Of a stretch of 64,000 nucleotides of DNA, positions 1 to 10,072 are shown in pieces. The notes under the pieces were generated by a model. It was given only the letters and a program-made list of their open reading frames with translations, did no database searches and was not told where the DNA came from. The position numbers and the translations under genes were made by a program. The stretch is from Pyropia yezoensis. Lineage: Eukaryota > Rhodophyta > Bangiophyceae > Bangiales > Bangiaceae. The stretch spans positions 30,294,894 to 30,358,893 of the forward strand of contig CM020618.1 of assembly GCA_009829735.1 (NCBI GenBank), read 5' to 3'. Position 1 is the first letter of the stretch; every line of letters begins with the position of its first letter.

Positions 1-1731
1 TTGGAGAGCGGCGTTTCGGGCGCCGCAGCCGCCGCGGCGGTACCATTCGTAGGCGCCGCCTCGGCAGCCGCCACATCCCCCGCCGTCGCCGCCTCGGCCA
101 CTGTGGACGCCACAACCGCCGCCGCCGCCGCGGCAGAGGCCACCGCGTCGGCACCCAGCGGCGGGACGGCTGTCCGCCAGTCGGCCGGGGTGGACTCGTT
201 GGGCCGCCCATACTTGTCCAGCGTCCCTGCCTTGATCATCACCTTTTTCTTAGACGCCATCGGCCCGAGCCCCCACTTGCGCGGGTAAGTGTCACGCTCC
301 ATCACAACCCGCTTGACGCGCGCCACCACCCCGTGGTCGCAGGACGCCATGACGGCGGTGGCCATCTCGGCGTAGGCGAGCGCAACGGCCTCGCCCTTGG
401 TGGTCATGATGACCACCTCCTCCCCCACCTCAATGCCGTCCGCAAAGCGCAACAGGCCAGGGATCATGAGCTTCGCGCCATAGCACACCGCATTGACCGC
501 GGAGTCTTTCACGACCAGCCGCTTGTGGCCGACAAGCAGAGCCTCCAGCGGCTGGACTACCCGCCGCAGGTACGCCTCGTCGCGCGCATTGTCTAGCATC
601 CACTGTGCGTCGAGGACGTCGTGGAGGGAAACGAGCGCGGGGCCAGCCTCAGAAAAGGCGCCGGACCGCACGCGCCGAAGCTCCTGCATGTTGCCGCCGA
701 CGCCGAGGACGTACCCGAGGTGCACACACAGGGTGCGGATGTAGGTGCCCGCCTCGCACGACACCCAAAAAACCGCTAGCCGGCGCGAAGCGTCATACTC
801 AATGAGCTTCGAGTCGTAAATGGTGCGAACCCGCAGCTGCCGCTTGACTGCCGAGATGAGGGGCGGCCGCTGGAAAAGTGCGCCCGTCAGCAGCTCCACA
901 CCACGTCGCACTGCCGCCTCATCCACGTCTCCGTGGAAGCGGGCCACCGCCACGTACTCCTTGCCGGCCGACTGCTGCGACTTTACCAGCCGGGTGGCCC
1001 GGTCAATGCACACAATGAGGCAGCCAGTCACCTTGGGGTCCAGTGTCCCCGAGTGGCCCGTCCGTTCCACCCGCAGAATGCGCTTGATCCATGCCACCAC
1101 CTCGTGGGAGGACGGGTTGGCTGGCTTGTCCAGGTTGATGACCCCATACCGCAGGTACTCGGCAATGGGGCGCTTGAGCGGCGAACAACCAAACGGGAGA
1201 GGCGTGAAATGGCCGGTGCGCACGTGCAGCTGGTCATAATTCTTCATCAGCAGCGGCCATTGCGAGGTGTCCAGCTTCGGCGTCTACAGACGCGGTCGTA
1301 TCCACGCAGAAGCCCAAGCAACGAAGCACAGGAAGGACGTAGCGCAGCAGGAATACCAGCAGGCCAACAAAAACAGATTGAACATCAACGACGGCGAAGG
1401 GCGGGACGCAAAGCAAACGCAAACCGGAGAGCGCAGTAAAGGGTCAGCGGACAACGCTCAGCGACAATAACCGTCTCACCCACCACAGTATTCCCGGCCA
1501 CGCACCCTCCCAACGTGGATGGACCACACCGCGCAGCGGCTCAAGGCCAAACGGGGTGGCACCCGGAATGCAAAACAGCAGGACACACAAAAACAACAAG
1601 CCCGCAATGCCCCTCTCCCCTCCCCTCGCCCCCAAGTTGACGTGCCACCCCTGCTGCCGCCCACGCGGCCATACCTTTTCGGGCTTGAGCACATAGTCCT
1701 GCTCCTCCTCCATCACCGCCGCCGACGCCAT
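1..1731 (-). CDS. CBF5: Dyskerin / CBF5, H/ACA snoRNP pseudouridine synthase (partial, 2 exons)
   Basis: Catalytic subunit of H/ACA ribonucleoproteins, which converts uridine to pseudouridine in rRNA and snRNA in the nucleolus. Exon 1 is 1675-1731 (19 codons). The intron is 1284-1674, donor GTATGG and acceptor CTGTAG. Exon 2 runs from 1283 to the window edge. The phase-0 splice joins the Lys of exon 1 to [12 protein letters not shown], the conserved dyskerin N-terminal block. Downstream are the TruB catalytic motif [11 protein letters not shown] (catalytic Asp near residue 101), [33 protein letters not shown], and a PUA domain from about residue 272 ([18 protein letters not shown]). The tail before the edge becomes Ala-rich, where animal dyskerins carry Lys-rich tails. 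The C-terminus and stop are outside the window. The start at 1731 is the only Met in exon 1 giving a short leader. Identification is secure; the exact start and splice sites are inferred from motif continuity. Confidence 0.95.
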
Positions 1732-3379
1732 GATGCAAACTCCAACCGGACGACCCCGCCCCGCCACCGGCAACAGGGTAGCACCCCACACACGTGGCCA
1801 CGGTATGCGGCGCGTGCGGCCGCCGCGGGCGACGCCGGCGGCGCGGGCGGGCGGGCGACAGGTTCACCGCACCCGCAACGGCAGGCTGAGCGAGAACACG
1901 ATACAGCTCGCCCAGCGGCACTTCGTCCCGCGACGGCGGCGACGGCCACACCCGCTCCGAGGGGCGGGGTGGGGGTCTGCACCGCGGAACGCCCCTGATC
2001 CGATCCCAGCAAGGGTCAGGAAATGGGTAATTGTCATGGCTAACCACCTGCATGTTTGTACCAATCCCAGTGGAGTTCCTAATCTGACCTGTTTCTATTC
2101 TCTTCTCTCCATTCTCCAAGACAGCAAGCAGAACGGCTGCGCCGCCCGTACTCGCCCCGCCTGCTCGCCCCTCCTCCTCGGGCGTGGGGCACTGAACAGC
2201 GCAGGCGCGGACGGGGGGATTCTGTCGATGAGGCGATGGAGCTGGTGTTGTGGACGCCGCTCCCACACGGTTTTTTGCCGAGCCTACCGGGGACGGCGGC
2301 TGGCCGGCCAGGTGCTCCTTGGTCGCCGCCACTGCCGGGGAGCCACCAACACTCCCTCTCCACGGCAGGCACCGCGCGGCGCGTGGCGGTCGACGCGGAA
2401 CGAAACACCAGGGCTCGTGGGCGGCCGCAGTAGTAGCTGTTGTGGGTGTGGGCGAGCGCCGAGAGGGTACAGTGCGGCCGCGAGCGATGGCGGGCGAGCC
2501 AGGGTGGGAGGTCGCCCCATCGCCGCCGTGGACGGGTCGCGACGTCCGTGGTTGGGGGGCATGGGAGCGTGGGGATCCGCCTGGTGAGTGTCCAGGCGGG
2601 TGCGGGGAGGGGGGGGGGGGGTGCGGCCGCCGAGCGCCCATGTTGCTGCATTCTATTCTTCTCTTTGGCCGCACTCGTTTTTCCCAGCGGTCACCACCCC
2701 GACGCTGCCGTCCCGGTGCCGCGAATCGCAAGGCCAGGAGGGGATATGATGACGAAGGCGGTGTGCCGCGGGGGCGACGCAACCCCCTTCCCCTGTTCGT
2801 TACGGAAAACGACGCAAGAGGGAGATTCTCATCAGCTGCGTGCCCCCACCAATGCCCCCCAAGCCTGCCGCGGGGGGCGCAGCAGGTTTGAAGCGCTCCT
2901 CCCCTCCTCACTCTCTTTCGCCCCTCCCTCTTCCCACACGGGGGTAGGTACCCCCTCCGGCCCCCAAAGAGGCACAGCAACGAAGGGGACGAGGGCGAGG
3001 GAGAAGACGGACGCCAGGCTGTCGAGGCAGTTTGCTGTCCCGTTTCCAAACCAGATCCGAGAGCGCACCCCCCACCCCTGGAGGAGTGTCTGAGAGGGGC
3101 ACCGCGCGAGGCGCGACGTGGCCCACCACCCGCGCCCTGCGCCTGCGTGTCGCGCTGGAGCCCGACCCGCTCCCGCCTCCTCCTGCGCCACCCTCATATA
3201 TCCGGATACCCCCCCCGGCCCCCCTCGCCTTTGCCACCGCCGCCGCTGCCGCTGTGGTCGCCGTCGCCGTGCCCTGAGTCCCCGCCCTCCGTGTCGCCGC
3301 CCCTTTGCACCCGAATCTCCCTCTGTGGGGCGGTCGTGGTGGCGGCCGTCCCCCCCGCCCCCCCGCATCGCTCGCCGTC
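1732..3379. other. Divergent intergenic region between CBF5 and the AlgH-family gene
   Basis: About 1.6 kb separate the two divergent starts. Open frames exist on both strands but are Arg/Pro/Gly-rich with no recognisable domain, so I treat the region as non-coding promoter and leader DNA. A TATA-like catatatcc lies near 3194, about 185 bases before the AlgH start. Confidence 0.55.
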
Positions 3380-3587
3380 ATGGCGTTTGGGCTGCCCCCC
3401 CCCCCGCCCCTCGTGACACCCGCGGGGCTCGGCCGCCGCCCGGCCGCCCCCGCGGGGCCCTGCACTCCGCGCCGCGAGGGGGTGCCCGCTCGCGGCGGCG
3501 GCGCCCTTCTCCGCTCCCGCCGCCGCCGGTGCCGGCCTGTCGGGCGGCCGCCCCTGGTCGTGGCGTCGGCGGCCCCTGCCGGCGGTG

Positions 3588-3619
<32 letters not shown>

Positions 3620-4762
3620 CCCCCCGACGATGACTGGCGTGCCTTTCGTGCCCGGCTGGTGGCGGCGGAGCTGGCGCCCCCCCCCACCGGCGCGGCCACG
3701 ACGCCGTCGACCGCCGCCGCCGCGGGCTCCCCAACGGGGGTGGCGCCGTTGCCGCCCCTCCCGTCGCCGGCCGACAATTGGGCGCACCCGCTGGCGACGC
3801 CCGAGGCGGGGTGCCTGCTGGTGGCCACCCCGGGCGGCCACCCGCCGCGCTCCTACTTTGCCCACTCGGTGGTGCTGCTACTGCACGCGGGTCCCGACGG
3901 CGCGGCGGGTGTGCTGCTGGGCCGATCCGCCACGGGCGCGCGCGCACGGGCGGTGGAGGCGCTGAGCAGGGGGGGCGGGAGGGGGGAGGGCCGCCGCGGT
4001 ACTGATGGCGCCGACCGTGGTGGCGACCCCGGTGACACTGGTGGCAGCAGCGGCCCCCGTCCCATCCACCGTCTGTGTGCCTACGAGGGGGGACCCGTCG
4101 GGCGATCGTCGGTGGCGCTGCTCCTGCACGACGTGGCGGGGGTGACGGGCTCCGAATCCATCCTCCCGGGCTTGTATGTGGGGGGTGGTGGTGGCGGTGA
4201 CGGCGATGGGGAGGCCCCCACCGACGGCAGCGTCGGCGACGCCGGTGGGGACCATGGCAGGGGCGGTGGCGGAGGCGGCGGCGGCAGCGGCGGCGCCACC
4301 GGCGTGGCCGCTGCCGTGGCCGCGGTCTGCGCCGCGGCGGGCCCGCCAACTGCCGCGGACGCGGATGCGGCAACGGCCGCCCGCTTGCGCCTGCACCTCG
4401 GCTACTGTGGGTGGTCGGCAGGGCAGCTGGAGGGGGAGCTTCAGTCGGGTGCCTGGTTTGTTGCCGCCGCGGGCAAGGGGGTGGTGTTTGGGTCCACCGC
4501 GGGGGGGGTGACCGTCGGCTCGTCGGCAGACGCCAGCGGCGGCGAGGATGATGATGGCGACGGCAACGACGATGGGGTCGGCATTGATGGCGTTGGCAGC
4601 CGGGCGCGACGGGAGGCGGACTGGCTCGCGTCGGTGCGCGGCGGCCGACGGCTGTGGGAGGAAGTGCTGTGTCGCATGGGTGGGCCATACAAGGGGATAG
4701 TGGAGGACGCTCACGAGCAAGAGTGGAAGCAGCAATGGGAAGAAGGCGGTGGGGGGGAATGA
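3380..4762 (+). CDS. AlgH/YqgE (UPF0301) family protein, probably plastid-targeted
   Basis: The family is bacterial and plastid; its biochemical role is not settled. The open frame extends upstream to 3305, but I chose the Met at 3380 because MAFGLPPPPP followed by an Arg/Ala-rich stretch looks like a red-algal plastid transit peptide. Core family motifs appear in order: GCLLVATPGG near residue 143, YFAHSVVLLLHAG, GAAGVLLGRS, YEGGPV near 235, SESILPGLYVGG, LHLGYCGWSAGQLEGELQSG near 340, GAWFV, and a C-terminal LWEEVLCRMGGPY near 430. The protein has 460 residues against about 180-190 for bacterial members; the excess is the leader plus Gly/Ala/Asp-rich inserts between core strands. It diverges from CBF5 and points toward the tRNA. 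Family call is strong; plastid location is inferred. Confidence 0.88.
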
Positions 4763-5129
4763 GCGGCGCTAGTCAGGGCGGGGACCGGGGTAGGGCGAGA
4801 CGGAACGAGGGTGGCGCGCCATGCAAATAGGCGGCAGGGGAGCAGCCTTTACCGCGGTACAGTGTGGTGCTGCCTGACCAGGCGAGGCCTGTCCTTGCTC
4901 TTTTATAGCGCTTCTTTCTTTTACCATTTTACCCTCCCTACTGCCGACCGAGCAGCGCTGCGGTGTGGGGCTTTGCCGGCGTCACCGTCACCCCCACCGC
5001 CGTCCCGTCAGCCTCACCGCGCGCGGCTCCGCCGTCTATGCCTCGCATCGCCTGTGGGCCCACCGCGGGTGCTGACGGAACCGCAAGAATCGGGATTGGG
5101 CCGGTCAGATCCATCGTCGTCAAAAACAA
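4763..5129. other. 3' flank of the AlgH gene
   Basis: Non-coding stretch between the AlgH stop and the tRNA terminator. The pol III terminator-like run of A residues on the plus strand (T on the transcribed strand) is at 5121-5130. Nothing else was identified. Confidence 0.5.
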
Positions 5130-5130
5130 A
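5121..5130 (-). terminator. Pol III terminator of tRNA-Thr
   Basis: Just past the acceptor stem the transcribed strand reads TTTGTTTTTG. The T5 run is a standard RNA polymerase III stop. Confidence 0.75.
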
Positions 5131-5202
5131 GGCCTGACCGAGATTTGAACTCGGGACCTTTTGATTACTAGTCAAATGCTCTACCAACTAAGCCATCAGG
5201 CC
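5130..5202 (-). tRNA. tRNA-Thr (anticodon AGU)
   Basis: Read on the minus strand the cloverleaf is complete. The acceptor stem GGCCTGA pairs with TCAGGCC. The D arm is GGCTTAGTTGGTAGAGC. The anticodon stem TTTGA/TCAAA closes the loop CTAGTAA (anticodon AGT), and the T arm is CCGAG TTCAAAT CTCGG. There is no intron and no encoded CCA, as in eukaryotic nuclear tRNA genes. The internal A box (GGCTTAGTTGG) and B box (GTTCAAATC) are present, and a T-rich pol III stop follows immediately. The upstream flank is markedly AT-richer than its surroundings. Confidence 0.95.
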
Positions 5203-5583
5203 GACATGTCTAATATCAATTTGGCATATATTTATATTATTTACTAAAACGATGACTTGCCAACAACAAGCCCAGTCTGTCTGTCCGTGACTTTCATTCA
5301 CGAAGTTGGTATCGATGCAACAGATGGTGATACATGACGCGTGGTGGCATAACCAAGGCAAGCAGGACACAGGGAACCTGCCGCCCGCTAGAGGGAACCA
5401 ACCCCGAGGGGGATTCTCCCAACTCTGGTCAGGAGCGGCTCGCTCTAACCGTCTCACGGGCAAGGGTAGAAGAATGGGACTGTTGGCCAGGGTCGAAGAG
5501 TTGACTGACGGAGGGGCCCTCGATCACAAGCCTCCCCCAATCCCCTCCCCGTCACTTCCCCTCCGCCCATGCCAGGCACCGCC
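5203..5583. other. tRNA 5' flank and 3' flank of ACLA
   Basis: An AT-rich part (5205-5330) lies upstream of the tRNA, followed by ordinary GC-rich DNA behind the ATP-citrate lyase stop. No gene was seen. Confidence 0.5.
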
Positions 5584-7131
5584 TCAGGCTGCGGCTGGCA
5601 CAGGCGCGCCTGCCGGGTCCCCCTTGATCCAGTCAATGCCCAGCTCCACAATCTTGGTCATGTTGGTCTCCGGCCCGTACACGTCCACAGAAATGGCCAG
5701 CTCCCGCCCCACCTCCTCCATCATAGCGAGCCCCGCCTTGTAGTTAGGGCCTCCGCGGCGAACGAGCACCCGCACACGGGCCGCCTGCAGCTTCCCATGG
5801 TAGTCTTTGAGCGCCTGGATGATGCCGGTAAACGTGGCGGCCACGTCAGTAAAGTTGGCCACTCCGCCGCCCACGAGCAGCACCCGTCGACGGCCGTCAG
5901 GGTTGGCCGTCACCAGGGACAGCAGTGTGCGGGCGTACATGTAGGTTTCGTTCTGCTTGGGGTTGCCCGAGTACTCGGCGTAGTTGCCCAGCTCCGCGCC
6001 GTAGCCCATATCCACCACCGTGTCTGCATATATGACCGACGCGCCACCGCCGGCAACCATTGTCCAAATTCGCCCCGCAGGGTTGAGCACGGACAGCTTC
6101 ATCGACGCTCCTGAGTTCTCGTCCAGTGCGTCCACCGCCGTCTCCTCTGGGCACTTGGCGCGGCCCCATGGCTCGGGGAATTCAAGCGATCCGCCCCCTA
6201 CAGTGCCGCCACCACCACCACTGCCACCACCGCTACCACCACCCCCTCCTGCCGCACCCGTGACAGTGCTGCCACCCCACAGCTTCCCATTCTTAAACGC
6301 CGCGTACGTATCCAGCTCCACACGGATGTCCAGAGGCGCCGGCGCGCCAGCTTCGTCCACTGCCAGCGGGTTCATCTCGAGGAGGGTCATATCAAGCGAC
6401 GCGTACACGGCGTAGCAAGATGCAAGGAACTCGCGCAGGACGGGCACATGGTCGGCCGGAATGGCGGGGTCGTCGTCTGGGATGACCGCGCACACCTCCA
6501 CGGACGAAGCCGAAAGGGTGGGCAGCACCGCCGGATGGCCTCCTCCCCCCAGAGCGTCGTGTCCACCGCCGCCGCTGCCGCCGCTCCTGCCCTCGTCCCC
6601 ACCATCCAGCGACGTGGGGTCGGGGGCGCGCACCAGCACCTCGCGGACGCTATCCCAATGCTCCTCAATGTCCACCCCCCCTGCCGCCCCAAAACGCAGC
6701 ACATCCCCCGCTCGGTCCGTCGCGATGTTGAGGTAATACTCAGCACTGTGTGGCACGAACGGCTCGATCACGAAAGAGGAGAGAGTCCCGGTCACGCCCC
6801 CCACCTCCACGTCGGTACCCATCCGGGCCGAGATGAACGCCTGCGCCGCCGAGTAGTCGGCGTTGAGCAACACCAGGTTGTTCTTCCCGCGCTTTCCAAA
6901 CAACATATCAGGCTTGATGACAAGGCGGGTGGTGGTCAGCCATGGGTGCGCCGCCGCCAGGGCGGCATAAAAGCCGTCGGGGGTACCCGACGTCGAAAGA
7001 TTCTCCGCGGCCACCTGCGCGCAGCGGCCAGCCCCGAAAGAAGCACCAAGATTGCCGGCCATCCCAAGCCGTTGCAGCTGCCGCAGCAGCAGCTGCTTGC
7101 CCGTGTACTCGCGCACCTTCTTGCGCGCCAT
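5584..7131 (-). CDS. ACLA: ATP-citrate lyase, subunit A (ACLA)
   Basis: Small subunit of the two-subunit ATP-citrate lyase of plants, algae and fungi. With subunit B it splits citrate plus CoA and ATP into acetyl-CoA and oxaloacetate in the cytosol. It starts MARKKVREYTGKQLL, the classic ACLA N-terminus, and carries the ATP-grasp/CoA-ligase-like fold: LVIKPDMLFGKRGKNNL near residue 75, FVPHSAEYYLNI, LLEMNPLAVDE, IWTMVAGGGASVIYADT, YAEYSGNPKQ, RVLLVGGGVANFTDVAATF, VRRGGPNYKAGL. The 515 residues exceed the usual ~425 because of two Gly-rich inserts, near residues 200-225 and 300-325, both in loops. No intron is seen. A TATA-like element (ATATATC on the minus strand) lies near 7210, about 80 bases upstream. 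Subunit B is not in the window. Confidence 0.95.
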   Translation of the reverse strand: MARKKVREYTGKQLLLRQLQRLGMAGNLGASFGAGRCAQVAAENLSTSGTPDGFYAALAAAHPWLTTTRLVIKPDMLFGKRGKNNLVLLNADYSAAQAFISARMGTDVEVGGVTGTLSSFVIEPFVPHSAEYYLNIATDRAGDVLRFGAAGGVDIEEHWDSVREVLVRAPDPTSLDGGDEGRSGGSGGGGHDALGGGGHPAVLPTLSASSVEVCAVIPDDDPAIPADHVPVLREFLASCYAVYASLDMTLLEMNPLAVDEAGAPAPLDIRVELDTYAAFKNGKLWGGSTVTGAAGGGGGSGGGSGGGGGTVGGGSLEFPEPWGRAKCPEETAVDALDENSGASMKLSVLNPAGRIWTMVAGGGASVIYADTVVDMGYGAELGNYAEYSGNPKQNETYMYARTLLSLVTANPDGRRRVLLVGGGVANFTDVAATFTGIIQALKDYHGKLQAARVRVLVRRGGPNYKAGLAMMEEVGRELAISVDVYGPETNMTKIVELGIDWIKGDPAGAPVPAAA

Positions 7132-9905
7132 CGCTCGTCGGTGGGAGGAAGCCCCTCACGGGTCTCGGGCCCCAAGCACCTGTAGAGGAAGGAAGAAGGG
7201 AAGGAGAAAGATATATGTACGTGCAGAGAGCCAATGCAGGTAACGTAGACTGGGGAAAGGAGACGGTGGCGGTCGGTTGCAGAGGTCGTTGGTGGCGTCA
7301 GGCAGGCAGTGCAGGCGCGCGAATCACGTGACGGGCGTGGATCAGGGGAGTGCGAGGGCCTGGGGCTGGTGAAGATCGACCAGTCTACTGTCAAATATCC
7401 GGATCCGAATTGAGTAGAAACTGATAGATAGTCGATTAGAATATTGTTGCGTGTCGAAGTCTTAGTTTCAAATCCGGGAGCATGCGCTTATCAGTAGACC
7501 CAAAATGTGGACCAGCGGTAGCGATTTTCAATCGCATAGTACGCTTCATAACGGTACATACGCTTGACAACCCCTGGTCTGGAGACCGTAACACTGTACG
7601 GATCTGGTGCCATCTACCGCGAGCTGTCGCGATTTCGAGCTGCGTGATGGCCAGGAGATCGTTCCTCATGGGCCCGAGAGATGGGTCAAGACTGAGATTT
7701 GATTGGCTAGCTCATTTTCGCTGCTCACTTTCGCGGGTACAGTATAGCTGCAAAAGCACGGGGGGACCCGATTCCTTCACGGAACTCGCCATCTGGCGCC
7801 GGGGTGTCGGGTCGCCCGTGTCTGGTCTCGTGGGGTAAAATGCGTTTTTCTCCACATCCTCGCCGATACTCACAGTGGGGGTGCCGGCGGTTGGGGTGGT
7901 GGGGGTGGTGACGCGGGGGGTGGCGGTAGGGGGCGGTGACGGCGCGCCAGCGACGACCGCCCGCTAGGCGGCGCTGCTGTGCTCGGAACACCACGTGTAC
8001 CACTGCGGGTGCATCCGGCGGTGGCTGCGGTGGGGGCAGGCCGTGACCAGCCAGCGTGGATGGCGCTGGCAGCTACGCGGTGGCGGGCTTCTGACCTCGG
8101 CGGCAGCAGCGGCGGCCGCAGCGGCGTCGGCGGCAGCGAGGGGGCAGCTACCATCCTCCTCCTCAACCAGCGTACCCCTCCACCCCTCCCCTCAGTGCGC
8201 GGAATCAATGATCGCCTTAGTGCAGACACTGCGAGCTGGAAGGTCTGCACCTCGGAGGTGCTCGGGGAGGTGGCCAGGCAGGGCCGGAGGCATTTGCTGT
8301 CTACTGCACGGAATGCACGACTCGTTCAAGTCTTGGCGACCGTGGTGAGGAGAAACTGAGCCTATGTAGAGATAGCTCCATGGCTGATCATGGAACAATA
8401 TCAGTCCTATTCCAAATCCTGGGGGACCGCTTGATCCTGGGGGGACCGGGGGGGACCACCCCCAGAGACGCAATCCGGGGGGGTCGCGGTCCCCTCAGGC
8501 CGAATGAACGTAGATTATTCATCATGGCAAGGAACGCAAAAGAAAAAGAAAAGCGCACTGCTTTCTCTCCCAACCGATGCTGCAGAGACATCCAGTCGCG
8601 GCCTCGGCAGCCATCTGACGTGCAAAGACTACCTGTGCACGCAAAGTGGGGACCACTCGTGGCTGCAAGTGGGCTCGGAAGGCGACTTCCACGCCCACTC
8701 CTCCCGTGCACGGGAGGAGTGCGCTTGGTGGTCACGCCAACTGGCAGCCCCTCCGCCCGATGCGTCCACTCGATGCTTGTCAGCACGCCCTCGTTCCAGA
8801 CTCTGTTCACCACATACATAGATGCTCCGAACAGACCCCACTTCCCACCGATGCCAAGTGTCGCAGACCCGTGGGGTGGGGGGGCGCCCATTGCCCAATC
8901 ATTGGGCGTCCTGGCTGGCTGGGATCCCACCGATTGCATTACAAACGGGGGACGAGCTTTGTATCGAAATCTGCCGCGCCTCTGCACCAGTTGAGGCGGG
9001 GGGCCCCGCTTTGCAGCAAAGTCCGGTCGGCCAGACGAGGCGTGACTGGGCGCGCAGCCATCTGACACGTCACGCCTCGTTGTCAGAACTAGCAATCAGC
9101 CCCGGTTGGGGTCACACCTCCACCACACCCACCCCCCGACCCACCGGCGTGCGTCCGTGCCCACCTCTGGCAAGACCGCTGGCGAGCCCACCACGCGACA
9201 CCGTGGCCTCCACGCGCGGGGCAGCCAAAGGGAGTGATCTGTCGGTATTTCCACCACCCCTCCCCACGCACCGATCGGGCCAGGGGGTCCTGCACATGGA
9301 CGAAGCCGCGGCGAGGCCAGTCGCCCGCCCATCTGCTTATCGCCGCCAGCCCCCTTCGACAGACACTTCTTGTGTTATGCATGCTCCCCACACCCCCGGC
9401 CCTCCTCCGCGGAGGGAGGTCGGTCAATCCGCGACCGCCCGCCGAGCGCCACCTGCCTATCTGCTTTGTCAGCTCCTCGGCCCCGCCACATTCCTGGCCC
9501 ACATGCACTCCTCCCCGCCCTGGTCCAGATGTGTTCCCGCCCCCCTGGTTCATTTCCACCGCTTGCTACACCCCTGTCAGGTCGATCCGCTTTGGTGTGG
9601 GCAGTGGCTCGGGCTGTCGGCCACGCCTGCCTCGCTTTGCATCGCACCGCCGCCTTCTCGGTGATGTCCCCACCAGCGTTCCCTCCTGACCCCCTCCTTT
9701 AGGGGGCTAGCAGTCATCTCGCGCGGGCGTGGCCTGCGCGTAGCCGCGAGTAAGGCCCCCGCAGGTCTGTCCTGGACAACGCGGGGTGCGGACCTAGCGC
9801 ACGAGGGGGAGATCGCTTGCGGACCCCGCCCGTGAGGCCCGCTACCCATCTGGGATAGAGAGCATGATGGGGCACTGCGAGCCGGCGAGAGGAGGGGGGA
9901 GAGGG
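7132..9905. other. Long gene-poor region upstream of ACLA
   Basis: No open frame here has recognisable domains. Roughly 7380-7760 is lower in GC than its neighbours and may be an old mobile-element remnant, but no ends were found. A perfect 26-bp palindrome lies at 8696-8721. The rest (8380-9850) is GC-rich with scattered short frames on both strands. Confidence 0.5.
8696..8721. repeat. Perfect 26-bp palindrome
   Basis: The 13-base arm CACTCCTCCCGTG is followed directly by its exact complement with no spacer. It could form a cruciform or be a dimeric protein-binding site. It lies in non-coding DNA far from any called gene. Confidence 0.85.
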
Positions 9906-9913
9906 TATAAAAA
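9906..9913 (+). promoter_or_regulatory. TATA box of the Ser/Gly-repeat protein gene
   Basis: TATAAAAA in GC-rich DNA. Transcription would be expected about 30 bases downstream, near 9935-9945, giving a leader of about 130 bases before the Met at 10073. It is one of the two cleanest core promoters in the window. Confidence 0.7.
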
Positions 9914-10072
9914 CGGGGCTCTCGCGCCTTGCCCGTCGCCGTTCTCTCCTTCATCCACATCCAACCTTTCCCAACCCAGCAACATCGCGCTCAACACCCT
10001 GCTTGCATCCGGCGCTCCTTCCCCTTCCTCCTCTGTCAAGCAGAGTTGGCTGTGACCGGCTGCTTGCCCACC

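Noticed and set aside
1541-3049. 502-codon minus-strand frame upstream of CBF5
   Set aside because: Pro/Arg/Gly-rich with no ordered segment. It overlaps the dyskerin first exon in another frame.
3378-4688. 436-codon minus-strand frame
   Set aside because: Antisense to the AlgH-family gene and almost entirely Pro/Arg/His.
7436-7838. Opposed 77- and 118-codon frames in the lower-GC patch, considered as an element remnant or RNA gene
   Set aside because: No recognisable protein motif, RNA fold or terminal repeats could be identified.
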